64,000 bases of DNA from assembly GCF_004402705.1 (NCBI RefSeq), contig NZ_SOFM01000040.1, positions 31,362 through 95,361 of the forward strand. The letters are read 5' to 3'. Position numbers and translations under genes: made by a program. This document shows positions 1 through 7,892 of this stretch, one piece after another. How positions within the stretch are numbered: the stretch's first letter is position 1; each line of letters begins with the position of its first letter. This DNA comes from Cryobacterium mannosilyticum. GTDB lineage: Bacteria; Actinomycetota; Actinomycetes; Actinomycetales; Microbacteriaceae. The notes below the pieces were generated by a model that had not been told where the DNA came from, did no database searches, and saw only the letters and a program-made list of their open reading frames with translations.

Positions 1-245
1 TGATGAGTGACGTGCCGTTCTTCTTCCAGTTGCACGTGCTGAGCGCGACTCTGCTGTTCATGCTGTGGCCGTTCACCCGGCTAGTGCACGTGTTCTCCGC
101 TCCGCTGGCGTACTTCGTGCGGCCCTACATCGTCTACCGGTCGCGCGATCAGCACCGCGGCTCGGGCTCCCGCAGGCCGCGCCGCGGCTGGGAGAAGAGC
201 GAACTGCCGGGCACCGGGCGGGAGCGCCAGGGCACCCGCCGGTAA
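1..245 (+). CDS. narI: NarI C-terminus, respiratory nitrate reductase gamma subunit (partial)
   Basis: This is the last ~80 residues of a membrane protein whose 5' part lies outside the window; the reading frame is open to the edge. The segment LHVLSATLLFMLWPFTRLVHVFSAP matches the last transmembrane helix of NarI, the heme b membrane anchor that passes quinol electrons to NarGH. The basic, Arg-rich tail after it fits the cytoplasmic C-terminus of that family. narK lies 850 bp downstream on the other strand, which supports a nitrate respiration locus. The ATG at 3 is probably internal rather than the true start. Confidence 0.85.
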   Translation, partial: MSDVPFFFQLHVLSATLLFMLWPFTRLVHVFSAPLAYFVRPYIVYRSRDQHRGSGSRRPRRGWEKSELPGTGRERQGTRR

Positions 246-323
246 CCGGCCTTGCACCGGTGCGGGGCCGGCCGGGAGCCTCCCGTTGCCCGGTCGGTCA
301 CGCTTAGCGGAGGCTGTCCTTCA

Positions 324-352
324 TGGACCGCGGGGGCGAGGCTGCCTAGCAT
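324..352 (+). promoter_or_regulatory. candidate promoter of the DUF2231 gene
   Basis: TGGACC (324-329) and TAGCAT (347-352) are separated by 17 bp and lie 54 bp before the ATG at 407. This resembles a housekeeping sigma-70 type promoter and is supported only by spacing and similarity. Confidence 0.4.
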
Positions 353-406
353 GAGTGTCGTGGGCGGCGCCGGACGGCGTCAGCCCGGACCTTCCAAGGA
401 GTCTCA

Positions 407-892
407 ATGCTGGACACATTTTTCGGCCTGCCGACGCATCCGCTGATCGTGCACGCGACCGAGGTCGTCGTCCCCACCGCCGCCGTCGTGATCGTCCTCG
501 CGGCGCTGTGGCCGCGGTTCCGCCGGTGGGCCGGGTTCCTGCCGCTCGGCCTGGCGCTGGCGGCCGTCGTGCTCGTTCCGCTGTCCACCGAGTCGGGCCA
601 GAGCCTCGAGGAGCGGGTGGCGGAAACACGGCTGGTGGAGACCCACGCCGATCTCGCCGAGGGTCTGCTGCCCTGGGTGATCGGCCTCGTCGTGGTCGCC
701 GCGGTGCTGCTCTGGTGGAACTACCAGGAACGCAAGGAGAGTCGTTCGCCCCGCTGGATCGCGGTTGCCCTGATCGCGGCAGCCCTGCTCGCCTCCACCG
801 GAACCACGATCCAGGCCATCCGAATCGGTCACAGCGGCGCCGCCGCCGTCTGGTCGGACAGCGTCGCACCCGGCTCCGGCGACAAGGGCTGA
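407..892 (+). CDS. DUF2231 family membrane protein
   Basis: 161 residues. The N-terminus FFGLPTHPLIVHATEVVVP is the hallmark of DUF2231, small four-helix membrane proteins of unknown function. Hydrophobic segments lie near residues 18-35, 45-62, 85-105 and 118-135. The start is preceded by CCAAGGAGTCTCA, a clear ribosome binding site. It sits between narI (same strand, 160 bp away) and narK (convergent). A link with nitrate respiration is suggested by position only. The family is sometimes found beside heme or c-type cytochrome genes, but no CxxCH motif is present here. Confidence 0.8.
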   Translation: MLDTFFGLPTHPLIVHATEVVVPTAAVVIVLAALWPRFRRWAGFLPLGLALAAVVLVPLSTESGQSLEERVAETRLVETHADLAEGLLPWVIGLVVVAAVLLWWNYQERKESRSPRWIAVALIAAALLASTGTTIQAIRIGHSGAAAVWSDSVAPGSGDKG

Positions 893-945
893 CCTTTCGC
901 GCACACCCAGGACCGCGCAGCCGCCCGGCATCCGTCGTTCACTCG

Positions 946-1041
946 GTGGCTAACTCAGGAAATACGGTCGGGATCGGATGCGCATGCCCGGGTTTCCGGG
1001 GTGGCCGGGGCTGCAGCCGGCGGATCTCCTGAGTTAGCCAC
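946..1041. repeat. 96-bp palindromic element, copy 1
   Basis: The ends GTGGCTAACTCAGGA (946-960) and TCCTGAGTTAGCCAC (1027-1041) are a perfect 15-bp inverted repeat around a 66-bp GC-rich centre. A second, diverged member lies at 35605-35701 with nearly the same length and ends. It sits between the convergent DUF2231 and narK genes, where it could also end transcription, although no T-tract follows. Confidence 0.75.
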
Positions 1042-1095
1042 GAGGACAGCACCCGTTGGCGGCGTGGTGCCGGCCGGGCGGGCGGGACGGCCGGG

Positions 1096-2421
1096 TCAGC
1101 CGGGGAACGGCGCCCCCGGGCGGGCGTAGTAGTGCCAGGCGAGCCAGGTGCAGAACACGCTGAACACGGTCACGGCGATGAAGAAGGCGGTGGGGCTGAT
1201 CATGGTGAGCGAGATGCCCACGATGAAGGGACCGAAGGCCGCGATCGCGGAGGTCCAGGCGATGGCGCCGCCGGCCTGACGCTTGGGGAAGATCATCGGC
1301 ATCTGCTTGAAGGTGCCGGCGTTCGCCAGGCCCGCGAAGAAGAAGATGGTGATCATTCCGGCGAGGAAGCCCCAGAACTGGTCGACGCTCGTCGGGTTCA
1401 GGAAGAAGGCCGTGACCGCCGTTCCGACGACCATGCCGGCCCCGCCGACGAAGGTGAAGATGGCGCCGCCCCATTTGTCGCAGAGCGGGCCGCTGGCGGC
1501 ACGGACGAGGGCGCCGACGATCGGGCCGATGAACGCGAACGCGAGGGGGTTCGGGGCGTTCGGGAAGTCACCGTAGACGTTGAGGATGATCAGGCCCATC
1601 TGGGCGGCAAGCCCACTGTAGGCGCCGAAGCTCATCAGGTAGATGGCCGTCATGATCCAGGTGTGCTTGATCTTGAAGATGTCCATCTGTTCACGGAAGT
1701 TGGCCGTGACGGGAACCCGACGCAGGAAGACCGCAGCCAGGACGACTGCGAGCAGCGCCCAGGGGATGAGCACCAGGCCGCCGTTGTGCAGCCAGACCAG
1801 GTCGCCGTCCGCGCTGCTCTGCGGAGTGAGTGCGGCGGTGCCGAGCAGTCCGAAGCCGACCACCCACGGCAGAATCAGCTGCATGAGTCCGATCCCGAAG
1901 TTTCCGAGACCGGCCTGCAGGCCGAGCGCGGTGCCGGCGAGGCGCTTGGGGAAGAAGTAGCTTGTGGACGCCATGAATCCAGAGAAGGTGCCACCGCCGA
2001 TCCCGGCGGCGAACGCCAGGGCGAGCAGCACCCAGTAGGGCGTCGTGGTGTCGCGGGCGGCGAGGGTCCAGCCGAGCATGGGCAGCACGAGCAGCGCCGA
2101 CGACATGGCCACGAGCGCGCGAGTGCCCATGATCGGCGGGAGGAACATGAATACCAGGCGCAGGAGCCCGCCAGCCAGTCCGGGGATGGCGACAAGCCAG
2201 TACAGCTGCCCCGGGGCGAGCGTGTAGCCGATGTCATTGAGGCGAGGTGCGATCGCGCTGACCAGGTACCAGGTGGCGAAGCTCAGGGTGAGGCTGAAGG
2301 TGGTGATCCAGAGGGTGCGCCAGGCGAGCCGGGAATCCCAGGTTTCTTCATGCTCCGGATCCCAGTTGGACAGGTCCGGGTTGAGCTTCGAGGCGACGAG
2401 TGCGGAAGAGGCGGCTGACAT
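1096..2421 (-). CDS. narK: NarK-type nitrate/nitrite MFS transporter
   Basis: 441 residues, about twelve hydrophobic segments, usual NarK length. The nitrate-signature-like segments GIGGGTFSGFMASTSYFFPK and GLANAGTFKQMPMIFPKRQAGG occur in the two halves, as in the NarK/NasA nitrate-nitrite porter family. It moves nitrate in and/or nitrite out across the cytoplasmic membrane. The start at 2421 is chosen because CAAGGAAG lies just upstream; a longer frame to 2490 has no such site. An imperfect palindrome CTCGT-GACA-ACGAG (2495-2508) precedes the gene and could bind a regulator. It ends 55 bp from palindromic element copy 1. Confidence 0.9.
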   Translation of the reverse strand: MSAASSALVASKLNPDLSNWDPEHEETWDSRLAWRTLWITTFSLTLSFATWYLVSAIAPRLNDIGYTLAPGQLYWLVAIPGLAGGLLRLVFMFLPPIMGTRALVAMSSALLVLPMLGWTLAARDTTTPYWVLLALAFAAGIGGGTFSGFMASTSYFFPKRLAGTALGLQAGLGNFGIGLMQLILPWVVGFGLLGTAALTPQSSADGDLVWLHNGGLVLIPWALLAVVLAAVFLRRVPVTANFREQMDIFKIKHTWIMTAIYLMSFGAYSGLAAQMGLIILNVYGDFPNAPNPLAFAFIGPIVGALVRAASGPLCDKWGGAIFTFVGGAGMVVGTAVTAFFLNPTSVDQFWGFLAGMITIFFFAGLANAGTFKQMPMIFPKRQAGGAIAWTSAIAAFGPFIVGISLTMISPTAFFIAVTVFSVFCTWLAWHYYARPGAPFPG

Positions 2422-2568
2422 GTGCTTCCTTGGCCTGGGTGTGCGGTCGGGCGCCTGTGCGGCCCGCGTCCTACCACCCTGACCGTGCACGCGGCTCGTG
2501 ACAACGAGGGAACACCGTGAAAAATCGGCACTTCGCGCTCGGCCCGACTGGCGGCCGCCGCCCGAGCG

Positions 2569-2808
2569 TCAGCCGCCGGCGAAGGGCGGAAGCACGTCGA
2601 CGGTATCGGTCGCAGAGAGGGTGACCGCGTCATCCGTCGCCCGGGTCCCGTTGACCAGGAGTGAGCAGAGTCCGAGGATGCGGGTGAACTCGGCCCCGAA
2701 CTGCGTGCCGAGCAGGTTGCGCAGTTCGCCGATCGTGCCGGCGTCGATCGCGGCTCCGTCGCTGGCGGCGGCCTCGGCGGCGCCGGCGAAGAACCGCACG
2801 GTGGCCAT
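2569..2808 (-). CDS. moaD: MoaD, molybdopterin synthase small subunit
   Basis: 79 residues with a ubiquitin-like fold signature and the C-terminal ...LPPFAGG. The terminal Gly-Gly is adenylated by MoeB/MoeZ and then thiocarboxylated, making it the sulfur donor for molybdopterin synthase. It is the last gene of the moeZ-moeA-moaC-mobA-DUF6457-moaD series and its ATG shares one base with the TGA of the gene before it (TGATG), so translation is probably coupled. The partner large subunit moaE is not in this window. Confidence 0.92.
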   Translation of the reverse strand: MATVRFFAGAAEAAASDGAAIDAGTIGELRNLLGTQFGAEFTRILGLCSLLVNGTRATDDAVTLSATDTVDVLPPFAGG

Positions 2809-3095
2809 CAGCGACCGTCCTGAGGGTGGTCTTCGCCCCAGGCCAGGGCCAGCCCGCTCGCCAGGGCGGCGGCGCGTTCGATGTCCGCGGCGGTGCCGCC
2901 GTTCCGGGCCGCGGCGAGCCCGACCAGGAAGGTGCTCAACGGTGCCGCCGGCCGGGCCACACCGTGGGCCACATCGCGGGCCAGGTCGAGCAGCAGGCCG
3001 ACGGGAATGTCGGCCGGGTCGAGGTCGAGGGCGGCGGCGAGAGCGGCCAGCCAGTCGTCGAGGGCTTCCGGCGGAAGCGGTGCCTGCGTGCTCAT
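2808..3095 (-). CDS. DUF6457 family protein in the molybdopterin operon
   Basis: 95 residues, mostly helical by composition, with LDDWLAALAAALDLDP near the N-terminus. It resembles the short DUF6457 proteins that occur next to, or fused to, MobA in actinobacteria. Function unknown; location suggests an accessory role in molybdenum cofactor maturation. The ATG at 3095 overlaps the TGA of mobA (ATGA) and has GAGGAG upstream inside the mobA end. A longer frame to 3197 exists but would lie inside mobA and lacks family similarity. Confidence 0.7.
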   Translation of the reverse strand: MSTQAPLPPEALDDWLAALAAALDLDPADIPVGLLLDLARDVAHGVARPAAPLSTFLVGLAAARNGGTAADIERAAALASGLALAWGEDHPQDGR

Positions 3096-3916
3096 GGGAT
3101 GAAACTCCTCGATGGATTGCTCCGCGGTGGATTGCTCCGCGGTGGGTTGCTCCGCGACGGGTTCAGGAGCGCGGTGCTCTCCCGAACATCCTGCCACGTG
3201 TCCACGTCACGCCCGGCCTGACCTGGGTCACGGATGCCGCGCAGCGAGAACCCGGAGAGCAACTGTCGCACGCTCGCGCCCCGCGCTTCGCTCCCGAGCC
3301 GTCGCACGCTCTGCCGGAGCGCCTCGGCACGGTAGATCCCGGCGAGCCACTGTTCCCGGCCGTCCGCGTCGACGAGGTGGAACCCGTCGGGTTGCGGCGA
3401 ACCGGGCGCCTTGTCGGCGACCGCCGCGACCAGCAGCCGAGCGGCATCCGTCGCCCAGGGCAGGTCGCATGCGAGCACGAGCAGCCAGGGGCTGCCGGTC
3501 GGGCCCGGATTCCCCTCGGCGGTCTGGTCGGGCGTGGGCTGGTCGGGCGCGGCCTGGTCGGGCGTTGTCTGGTCGGGCGCGGCTTGGTCGGGCGTGGCCT
3601 GGTTCAGCGCGGCCAGGTCGAGCGCGGCGAGCCCGGCGACGATGCCGGCGACCGGCCCGCCGAACGGCGGATCCTCAAGCGCCCAGATCAGTGGCACCGG
3701 CTGCGGGCCCGCAGCGTCGCGCGCGGCATCCGGCCCGACGACGACGACGCGGCGGGCGAGCGCGCGGGCGTCCAGCACCCGGGCGAGCAGGCTGCGGCCG
3801 GCCACCTCGACGGCCGGCTTGAACGTGCCGCCGAGCCGGCTGCCGCGGCCGCCGGCGAGCACGATCAGGTCGACGGCCGGCGCGGCGTTCTCTGGCTGCG
3901 GGGCGGGGTTCGGCAC
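3092..3916 (-). CDS. mobA: MobA, molybdenum cofactor guanylyltransferase
   Basis: 274 residues. The N-terminal nucleotide-binding motif LIVLAGGRGSRLGGTFKPAVEV marks the MobA family, which transfers GMP from GTP to molybdopterin for enzymes of the DMSO reductase type such as NarG and FdhF. LACDLPWATD is the expected metal-binding Asp region. The start is GTG at 3916, three bases past the moaC stop. Two oddities: a Pro/Asp/Gln/Thr-rich insert of five-residue repeats (about residues 97-131) and a C-terminal tail of NPPRS-type repeats. Both are encoded by 15-bp DNA repeats and both are absent from typical MobA, so they are probably surface additions. Confidence 0.88.
   Translation of the reverse strand: MPNPAPQPENAAPAVDLIVLAGGRGSRLGGTFKPAVEVAGRSLLARVLDARALARRVVVVGPDAARDAAGPQPVPLIWALEDPPFGGPVAGIVAGLAALDLAALNQATPDQAAPDQTTPDQAAPDQPTPDQTAEGNPGPTGSPWLLVLACDLPWATDAARLLVAAVADKAPGSPQPDGFHLVDADGREQWLAGIYRAEALRQSVRRLGSEARGASVRQLLSGFSLRGIRDPGQAGRDVDTWQDVRESTALLNPSRSNPPRSNPPRSNPSRSFIP
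3114..3158. repeat. 15-bp tandem repeat in the mobA 3' end
   Basis: Three near-identical 15-bp units of the form GGATTGCTCCGCGGT, with a decayed fourth following. On the minus strand they encode the NPPRS/NPSRS pentapeptides at the MobA C-terminus. The last unit ends close to the overlap with the DUF6457 start. Confidence 0.85.
3524..3628. repeat. 15-bp tandem repeat inside mobA
   Basis: About seven 15-bp units of the form CTGGTCGGGCGCGGC. They encode a run of pentapeptides (PDQAA, PDQTT and similar) inserted into the middle of MobA. Unit length keeps the reading frame. Confidence 0.88.
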
Positions 3917-3918
3917 GG

Positions 3919-4416
3919 TCAGCCGTTGCTGCGGTGCCAGTCGCCCGACTTGCCGCCGGTCTTGGTGATCAGGCGCACGTTCTCGATCAGCACCGACTTG
4001 TCCAGGCCCTTGACCATGTCGACGACGGCCAGCGCGGCGATGGAGACCGCGGTCAGCGCCTCCATCTCCACGCCGGTGCGGTCGGCGGTGCGCACGGTGG
4101 CGATCACCCGCACTCCCTCGTCCTCGATCGCGAGATCGACGGCGGCGCCGTGCACGCCGATGACGTGGGCGAGGGGGAGCAGGTCGGCGCACTTCTTGGC
4201 GCCCTGGATGCCGGCGATCCGGGCCACCGCGAGCACGTCACCCTTCGGGGTGCTGCCGTCGCGGAGCGCGGCGACCACCTTCGGGCCGCAGCGCACGAAC
4301 CCGGCCGCGGTGGCGCTGCGCACGGTGGGCTGCTTGTCGGTGACGTCCACCATCCGGGCCTGGCCGGCCGAGTCGAGGTGGGTGAAGGGCTGCGGGGTCA
4401 CGGGAGTTGTGGGCAC
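3919..4416 (-). CDS. moaC: MoaC, cyclic pyranopterin monophosphate synthase
   Basis: 165 residues, usual length. FTHLDSAGQARMVDVTDKQPT and the C-terminal MVKGLDKSVLIENVRL-ITKTGGKSGDW are conserved MoaC segments; the DMVKGLDK region carries the catalytic Asp and Lys. It converts the MoaA product to cyclic pyranopterin monophosphate in the second chemical step of cofactor synthesis. Its ATG at 4416 overlaps the 3' end of moeA by 19 bp, and mobA follows after 2 bp. moaA lies separately at 8590 on the other strand. Confidence 0.93.
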   Translation of the reverse strand: MPTTPVTPQPFTHLDSAGQARMVDVTDKQPTVRSATAAGFVRCGPKVVAALRDGSTPKGDVLAVARIAGIQGAKKCADLLPLAHVIGVHGAAVDLAIEDEGVRVIATVRTADRTGVEMEALTAVSIAALAVVDMVKGLDKSVLIENVRLITKTGGKSGDWHRSNG

Positions 4417-5756
4417 AGCAACAGCATGACAGTCAGGAGGTCACCCTCGTCAATCCGGGTCACGTCCTCCGGAACGAGGGCGAGCCCGGTGGCCTGGCCG
4501 AGACCGGCCACCAGGTGGGAGCCGGAGCCCCCGGCCGCCGCCGGGCGAACCCGGGAGTCCGGGCCCGTGCGCTCGACGGTCACCGGCATGTACTGCGCGC
4601 GCCCCGGCGGCGAGTTCCAGCCGGTGGCGGCGGAGGCGGTGATCGTCGGCCGGTGCAATTCGGTGTGGCCGGCCAGCCGGCGCAGGGCCGGCCGCACGAA
4701 CACCTCGAACGACACGTAGGCGCTGACCGGGTTGCCGGGGAGCGCGAAGATGACCGGTCCGGGGGCTCCGTCGTCGCCGGCCGGCCAGCGGCCGAATCCC
4801 TGCGGCTTGCCCGGCTGCATCCTGACCGGGCCGAACGTCATGCTGGGCAGCGGAGCGAGCACGGCCTTGACCACGTCGTAGGCTCCCACGCTGACCCCGC
4901 CGGAGAGCACGATGGCATCGACGGTGTCGGCGAGGGTGGCCAGCAGGTCACGGAGGGTGTTCTCGTCGTCGGGCACCGCCCCGATCCGGATCGGCACAGC
5001 ACCGGCCTCGGCCACGGCGGCGGCGAGGAGGTAGGAGTTCGAGTCGGGGATCTGGCCGCGCCTGGGCACATCGCCCGGGGTGACCAGCTCGCTGCCGGTC
5101 GAGATCACGGCGACCCGCGGGGCCGGATGCGCGAGCAGCGAGGATCGCCCGGCGCTGGCGGCGGCGGCGATCCGGGTCGGCCAGAGCACCGATCCGGCGG
5201 TGAGCACGGTGTCGCCCGCCTGGGCGTCCTCACCGGTGCGACGGATGTGCGCGGCCGGCTCGGGCGCGCGCAGCACGGTGGCGAAGTAGAGACCGCCCCG
5301 GTCGGTGTCCTCGATCGGCACCACGGCGTCAGCGCCGTCGGGCAGCGGCGCGCCGGTCATGATCCGGGCGGCCTGGCCCGGTTCCAGGGCCGGGTTCTCG
5401 CTCGTGCCGGCGGCGAGGTCGGCGATCACCTGCAGGGTGACCGGGTTGTCCTCTGAGGCGTCCAGCAGGTCGTCCCGGCGCACGGCGTACCCGTCCATGG
5501 CCGAATTGTCGAACGGGGGCGTTGCGGTCGCACTCCGGATGTCCTCGGCCAGCACCAGCCCGCGCGCCGCGTCGAGCGAGGCCAACTCCGGTGCCAGCGG
5601 GGTGGCCACCGCGAGAACGGCGGCCAGGTGCACGGCCACGGTCTCGGCGTCGACCGGGGCGGCGCAGGCATCCGCCGCGTGGCGGTCATCGTGCCCGTGC
5701 GCCTTCCGGTGACCGTGCGCTCTACCGTTGCCGTGTATCGTCCCGTTGTCGGGCAC
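4398..5756 (-). CDS. moeA: MoeA, molybdopterin molybdenumtransferase
   Basis: 452 residues. PPFDNSAMDGYAVR, GAPLPDGADAVVPIEDT, STGSELVTPG, DSNSYLL and VLSGGVSVGAYDVV are all conserved MoeA segments. It inserts molybdate into adenylylated molybdopterin. The N-terminus is unusual: before the family start near residue 36 there is a 30-residue extension with six histidines in the first 26 residues (HGNGRAHGHRKAHGHDDRH), which could bind a metal ion. It starts 3 bp after the moeZ stop, so the two are probably translated together. Confidence 0.93.
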   Translation of the reverse strand: MPDNGTIHGNGRAHGHRKAHGHDDRHAADACAAPVDAETVAVHLAAVLAVATPLAPELASLDAARGLVLAEDIRSATATPPFDNSAMDGYAVRRDDLLDASEDNPVTLQVIADLAAGTSENPALEPGQAARIMTGAPLPDGADAVVPIEDTDRGGLYFATVLRAPEPAAHIRRTGEDAQAGDTVLTAGSVLWPTRIAAAASAGRSSLLAHPAPRVAVISTGSELVTPGDVPRRGQIPDSNSYLLAAAVAEAGAVPIRIGAVPDDENTLRDLLATLADTVDAIVLSGGVSVGAYDVVKAVLAPLPSMTFGPVRMQPGKPQGFGRWPAGDDGAPGPVIFALPGNPVSAYVSFEVFVRPALRRLAGHTELHRPTITASAATGWNSPPGRAQYMPVTVERTGPDSRVRPAAAGGSGSHLVAGLGQATGLALVPEDVTRIDEGDLLTVMLLLCPQLP

Positions 5757-5759
5757 CGG

Positions 5760-6971
5760 TCAGCTCCCGGCCGGGCGGGCGTCGGCCGCGGCCCACTTGC
5801 TGCCCTCGCCGGGCGCGTCGCCGGCGGCCACCGCGGCGTCCCAGGCGACGATCCCGCCGGAGAGCAGGGACAGCCCGGTGAAACCGGCCCGGTGCAGGGC
5901 GAGCGCCGCGGCCTCGGCGCGCGAGCCCTGGTGGCAGTGCAGCACGAGTGGCACGTCCGTCGGCAGGGTCGTGCGGCCTTCCGCGGTGAGGAGACGCCCC
6001 AGGGGCAGCAGCACGGCGCCGGGCACCGCGCTCTCGGCGTGCTCGTCGGGTTCCCGCACGTCGACGACGAGGAACGGGGCGCCGCCCGCGTCCCGCCCGG
6101 CCAGGCGGGCGGCGAGCTCGGTCGCGGTGAGCAGCGGCCAGTCCGGGACCGGCTCCGGGCCGGCCGGGGCCGGCCTGGGGTCGGCTGCTGCGACGCCGGT
6201 GCCGATCAGCGGAACCTCACTGAAACGCCCCGAGAGGGCGTCGATCACGAGGATGCGCCCGATCAGAGGGGTGCCGATCCCGGCGATGAGTTTGATCGCC
6301 TCGGTGGCCATCAGCGAGCCGACCTGGCCGCAGAGGGCGCCGAGCACTCCGGCCTCGGCGCAGTTGGGCACCTCGCCGTCGGCGGGAGGGTTGGGGAACA
6401 GGTCGCGCAGGTGCACCCCGACCAGGCCGCTGCCCTTCGGGGGTGTGGCCCAGAACACCGACAACTGGGCGTCGAAGCGCAGCACGGACGCCCAGACCAG
6501 CGGCAGTCCGAGCGCGGCGCAGACGTCGTTGACCAGGAACCGGGTCGGGAAGTTGTCGGTGCCGTCGATGACCACGTCGTAGCCGCCGATGATCGCCTCC
6601 GCGTTGTCCGCGGTGAGCCGTTCGGCGTGCTGCACCACGGTCGCCTCCGCCGCGATCGCCGCGATCGACTCCGCCGCGCTGACCACCTTCGGCCGGCCGA
6701 CGTCCTGCGTTCCGTGCACGATCTGCCGCTGCAGGTTGCTGGGCTCCACGTCGTCGCTGTCGACGATGCCGATGGTGCCGACCCCCGCGGCGGCCAGGTA
6801 GACCAGGGCGGGGGAGCCGAGACCCCCGGCGCCGAGCACGAGCACCCTCGCGTTGGCCAGGCGGCGCTGGCCGAGGTCGTTCAACTGGGGGAGGCGGCGT
6901 TGACGGGCGGTGCGCGCGGACTCGGCGGTGCTGAGTTCTGCGACCGGCTCGACGAGGGGAGTGAGGGCCAT
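5760..6971 (-). CDS. moeZ: MoeZ-type adenylyltransferase/sulfurtransferase (MoeB-rhodanese fusion)
   Basis: 403 residues. Residues ~20-270 are a ThiF/MoeB domain: VLGAGGLGSPALVYLAAAG (ATP binding), DSDDVEPSNLQRQ, and VPNCAEAGVLGALC. Residues ~300-395 are a rhodanese domain with the sulfur-carrying cysteine in LHCHQGSRAE. It activates MoaD (and probably other ubiquitin-like carriers) and supplies sulfur. The first zinc CxxC pair of E. coli MoeB is missing, as is normal for actinobacterial MoeZ. Start taken at 6971; there is no ribosome binding site, but a TAGCGT box 7 bp upstream suggests a leaderless message. First gene of the cofactor operon. Confidence 0.9.
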   Translation of the reverse strand: MALTPLVEPVAELSTAESARTARQRRLPQLNDLGQRRLANARVLVLGAGGLGSPALVYLAAAGVGTIGIVDSDDVEPSNLQRQIVHGTQDVGRPKVVSAAESIAAIAAEATVVQHAERLTADNAEAIIGGYDVVIDGTDNFPTRFLVNDVCAALGLPLVWASVLRFDAQLSVFWATPPKGSGLVGVHLRDLFPNPPADGEVPNCAEAGVLGALCGQVGSLMATEAIKLIAGIGTPLIGRILVIDALSGRFSEVPLIGTGVAAADPRPAPAGPEPVPDWPLLTATELAARLAGRDAGGAPFLVVDVREPDEHAESAVPGAVLLPLGRLLTAEGRTTLPTDVPLVLHCHQGSRAEAAALALHRAGFTGLSLLSGGIVAWDAAVAAGDAPGEGSKWAAADARPAGS

Positions 6972-6978
6972 GGAGACC

Positions 6979-6984
6979 ACGCTA
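6979..6984 (-). promoter_or_regulatory. -10 box of a likely leaderless moeZ promoter
   Basis: On the minus strand the hexamer is TAGCGT, seven bases before the moeZ ATG, which puts the transcription start at the ATG itself. The same hexamer is found before the pullulanase gene. The -35 region (GTGTGC) is weak. Confidence 0.4.
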
Positions 6985-7054
6985 GGCGCACTTCGGGGTG
7001 CGCACACGCAGACCCGAACTGCGGTCAGCTGGTTCCCAGCCCGCTCTCGGGTGC

Positions 7055-7111
7055 TGAGGGGTCCCGAATCGACCGTCCCTGGGCTCGCGAAGTTCGATTT
7101 CGGACCCCTCA
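7055..7111. repeat. 57-bp palindromic element
   Basis: TGAGGGGTCCCGAATCGA (7055-7072) and TCGATTTCGGACCCCTCA (7094-7111) are inverted repeats matching at 16 of 18 positions around a 21-bp centre. It lies after the toxin gene and before moeZ, both minus strand, and might act as a terminator hairpin without a T-tract or as a dispersed repeat. Confidence 0.7.
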
Positions 7112-7337
7112 AGGCTGGTAGGTGGCGCGGCCGGCCGCCGCCGGCATCCGTCGAACCGGGAGATCGCGCCCGTGAAGGGTCAGGATGTGTGCAGTCGAGC
7201 GGGAAGTCGGGGGAAGTGATCCTGCACGGCTCGGTCCTGGCTGTCGCCGCGACCGTTCAAGCCTGGGCGGCGTCGAAGGGTCAGAGCGCGGCGGATGTCG
7301 TCGCTCAGGCTCTCGGTCAGGGTGTCGTGAGCGCTCG

Positions 7338-7610
7338 TTACGACCGGTAAGCGTCACGGCGATGTGCGATGGCGACGATGTCGATGACGAGAAGTCGGTC
7401 GAGCACGCGATAGACGATGCGATACTCGCCACGACGGGCGGAGTACAACGGGAAGAGTGGTTCTTTGAGCTGCTTTCCCACCCGTTTCGGGTCCGTGCGC
7501 AACGCCCCCATGATGAATTCGAAAGCCGCTACAGCAACGTTTTCCGGCAGCGTGTCGGTGAGCGCACGTCGGGCGGATGCGGAGAACGTAACTTCGAAGG
7601 TGACGGTCAC
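7338..7610 (-). CDS. RelE/ParE family toxin
   Basis: 90 residues. VTFSASARRALTDTLPENVA at the start and LYSARRGEYRIVYRVLDRLLVIDIVAIAHRRDAY at the end are the RelE superfamily pattern; the Arg-rich R-GEYRIVY strand carries the residues used for ribosome-dependent mRNA cleavage in RelE. The GTG start overlaps the antitoxin TGA (GTGA), the usual antitoxin-first order. Expected to be held inactive by the adjacent Phd-like protein. ParE-type gyrase inhibition cannot be fully excluded. Confidence 0.85.
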   Translation of the reverse strand: MTVTFEVTFSASARRALTDTLPENVAVAAFEFIMGALRTDPKRVGKQLKEPLFPLYSARRGEYRIVYRVLDRLLVIDIVAIAHRRDAYRS

Positions 7611-7891
7611 CGAGCCATCCGGCCGGCGGTGCGAAGCGCGGCTCGAACGTCGTCGGCGGTGGCCGTGTCGCCGACTGCGATCTCGTGAAGACCTTGATTC
7701 ACGGCCGCGACGGTTTCGGCGTCACCGAGAATGGCCAGCGTCTCCAGGAGTGCGTCGTAGTCATCCGCGCCGAGGATGACCGCCGCGCGGCTGCCGTTGC
7801 GGGTGACTTCGAATCGCTCGTGGGTGGTGCTGGCCGATTCGACAAGCTTGGAAAAGTTTGCGCGAGCCTGAGCTATCGACAGCGTGGTCAT
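7607..7891 (-). CDS. Phd/YefM family antitoxin
   Basis: 94 residues from the ATG at 7891. TTLSIAQARANFSKLVESASTTHERFEVTRNGSRAAVIL is a typical Phd/YefM DNA-binding N-terminus; the C-terminal part should wrap the toxin. It probably represses its own promoter. The start at 7891 is preferred over 7897 or the GTG at 7915 because a TACAAT box ends eight bases upstream, giving a leaderless message. Alternative starts change only 2-8 residues. Confidence 0.85.
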   Translation of the reverse strand: MTTLSIAQARANFSKLVESASTTHERFEVTRNGSRAAVILGADDYDALLETLAILGDAETVAAVNQGLHEIAVGDTATADDVRAALRTAGRMAR

Positions 7892-7892
7892 G

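Larger units (their letters stand above)
6972..7337. other. gene-free stretch between moeZ and the toxin gene
   Basis: 366 bp containing the moeZ promoter box and the 7055-7111 palindrome. The rest shows no convincing gene. A short plus-strand frame from a GTG at 7216 to 7350 is open but has no proper ribosome binding site and runs into the toxin gene on the other strand. Confidence 0.6.

Noticed and set aside
7216..7350. 44-codon plus-strand frame before the toxin gene
   Set aside because: GTG start with the purine-rich site touching it, overlap with the toxin 3' end, and no recognisable similarity.
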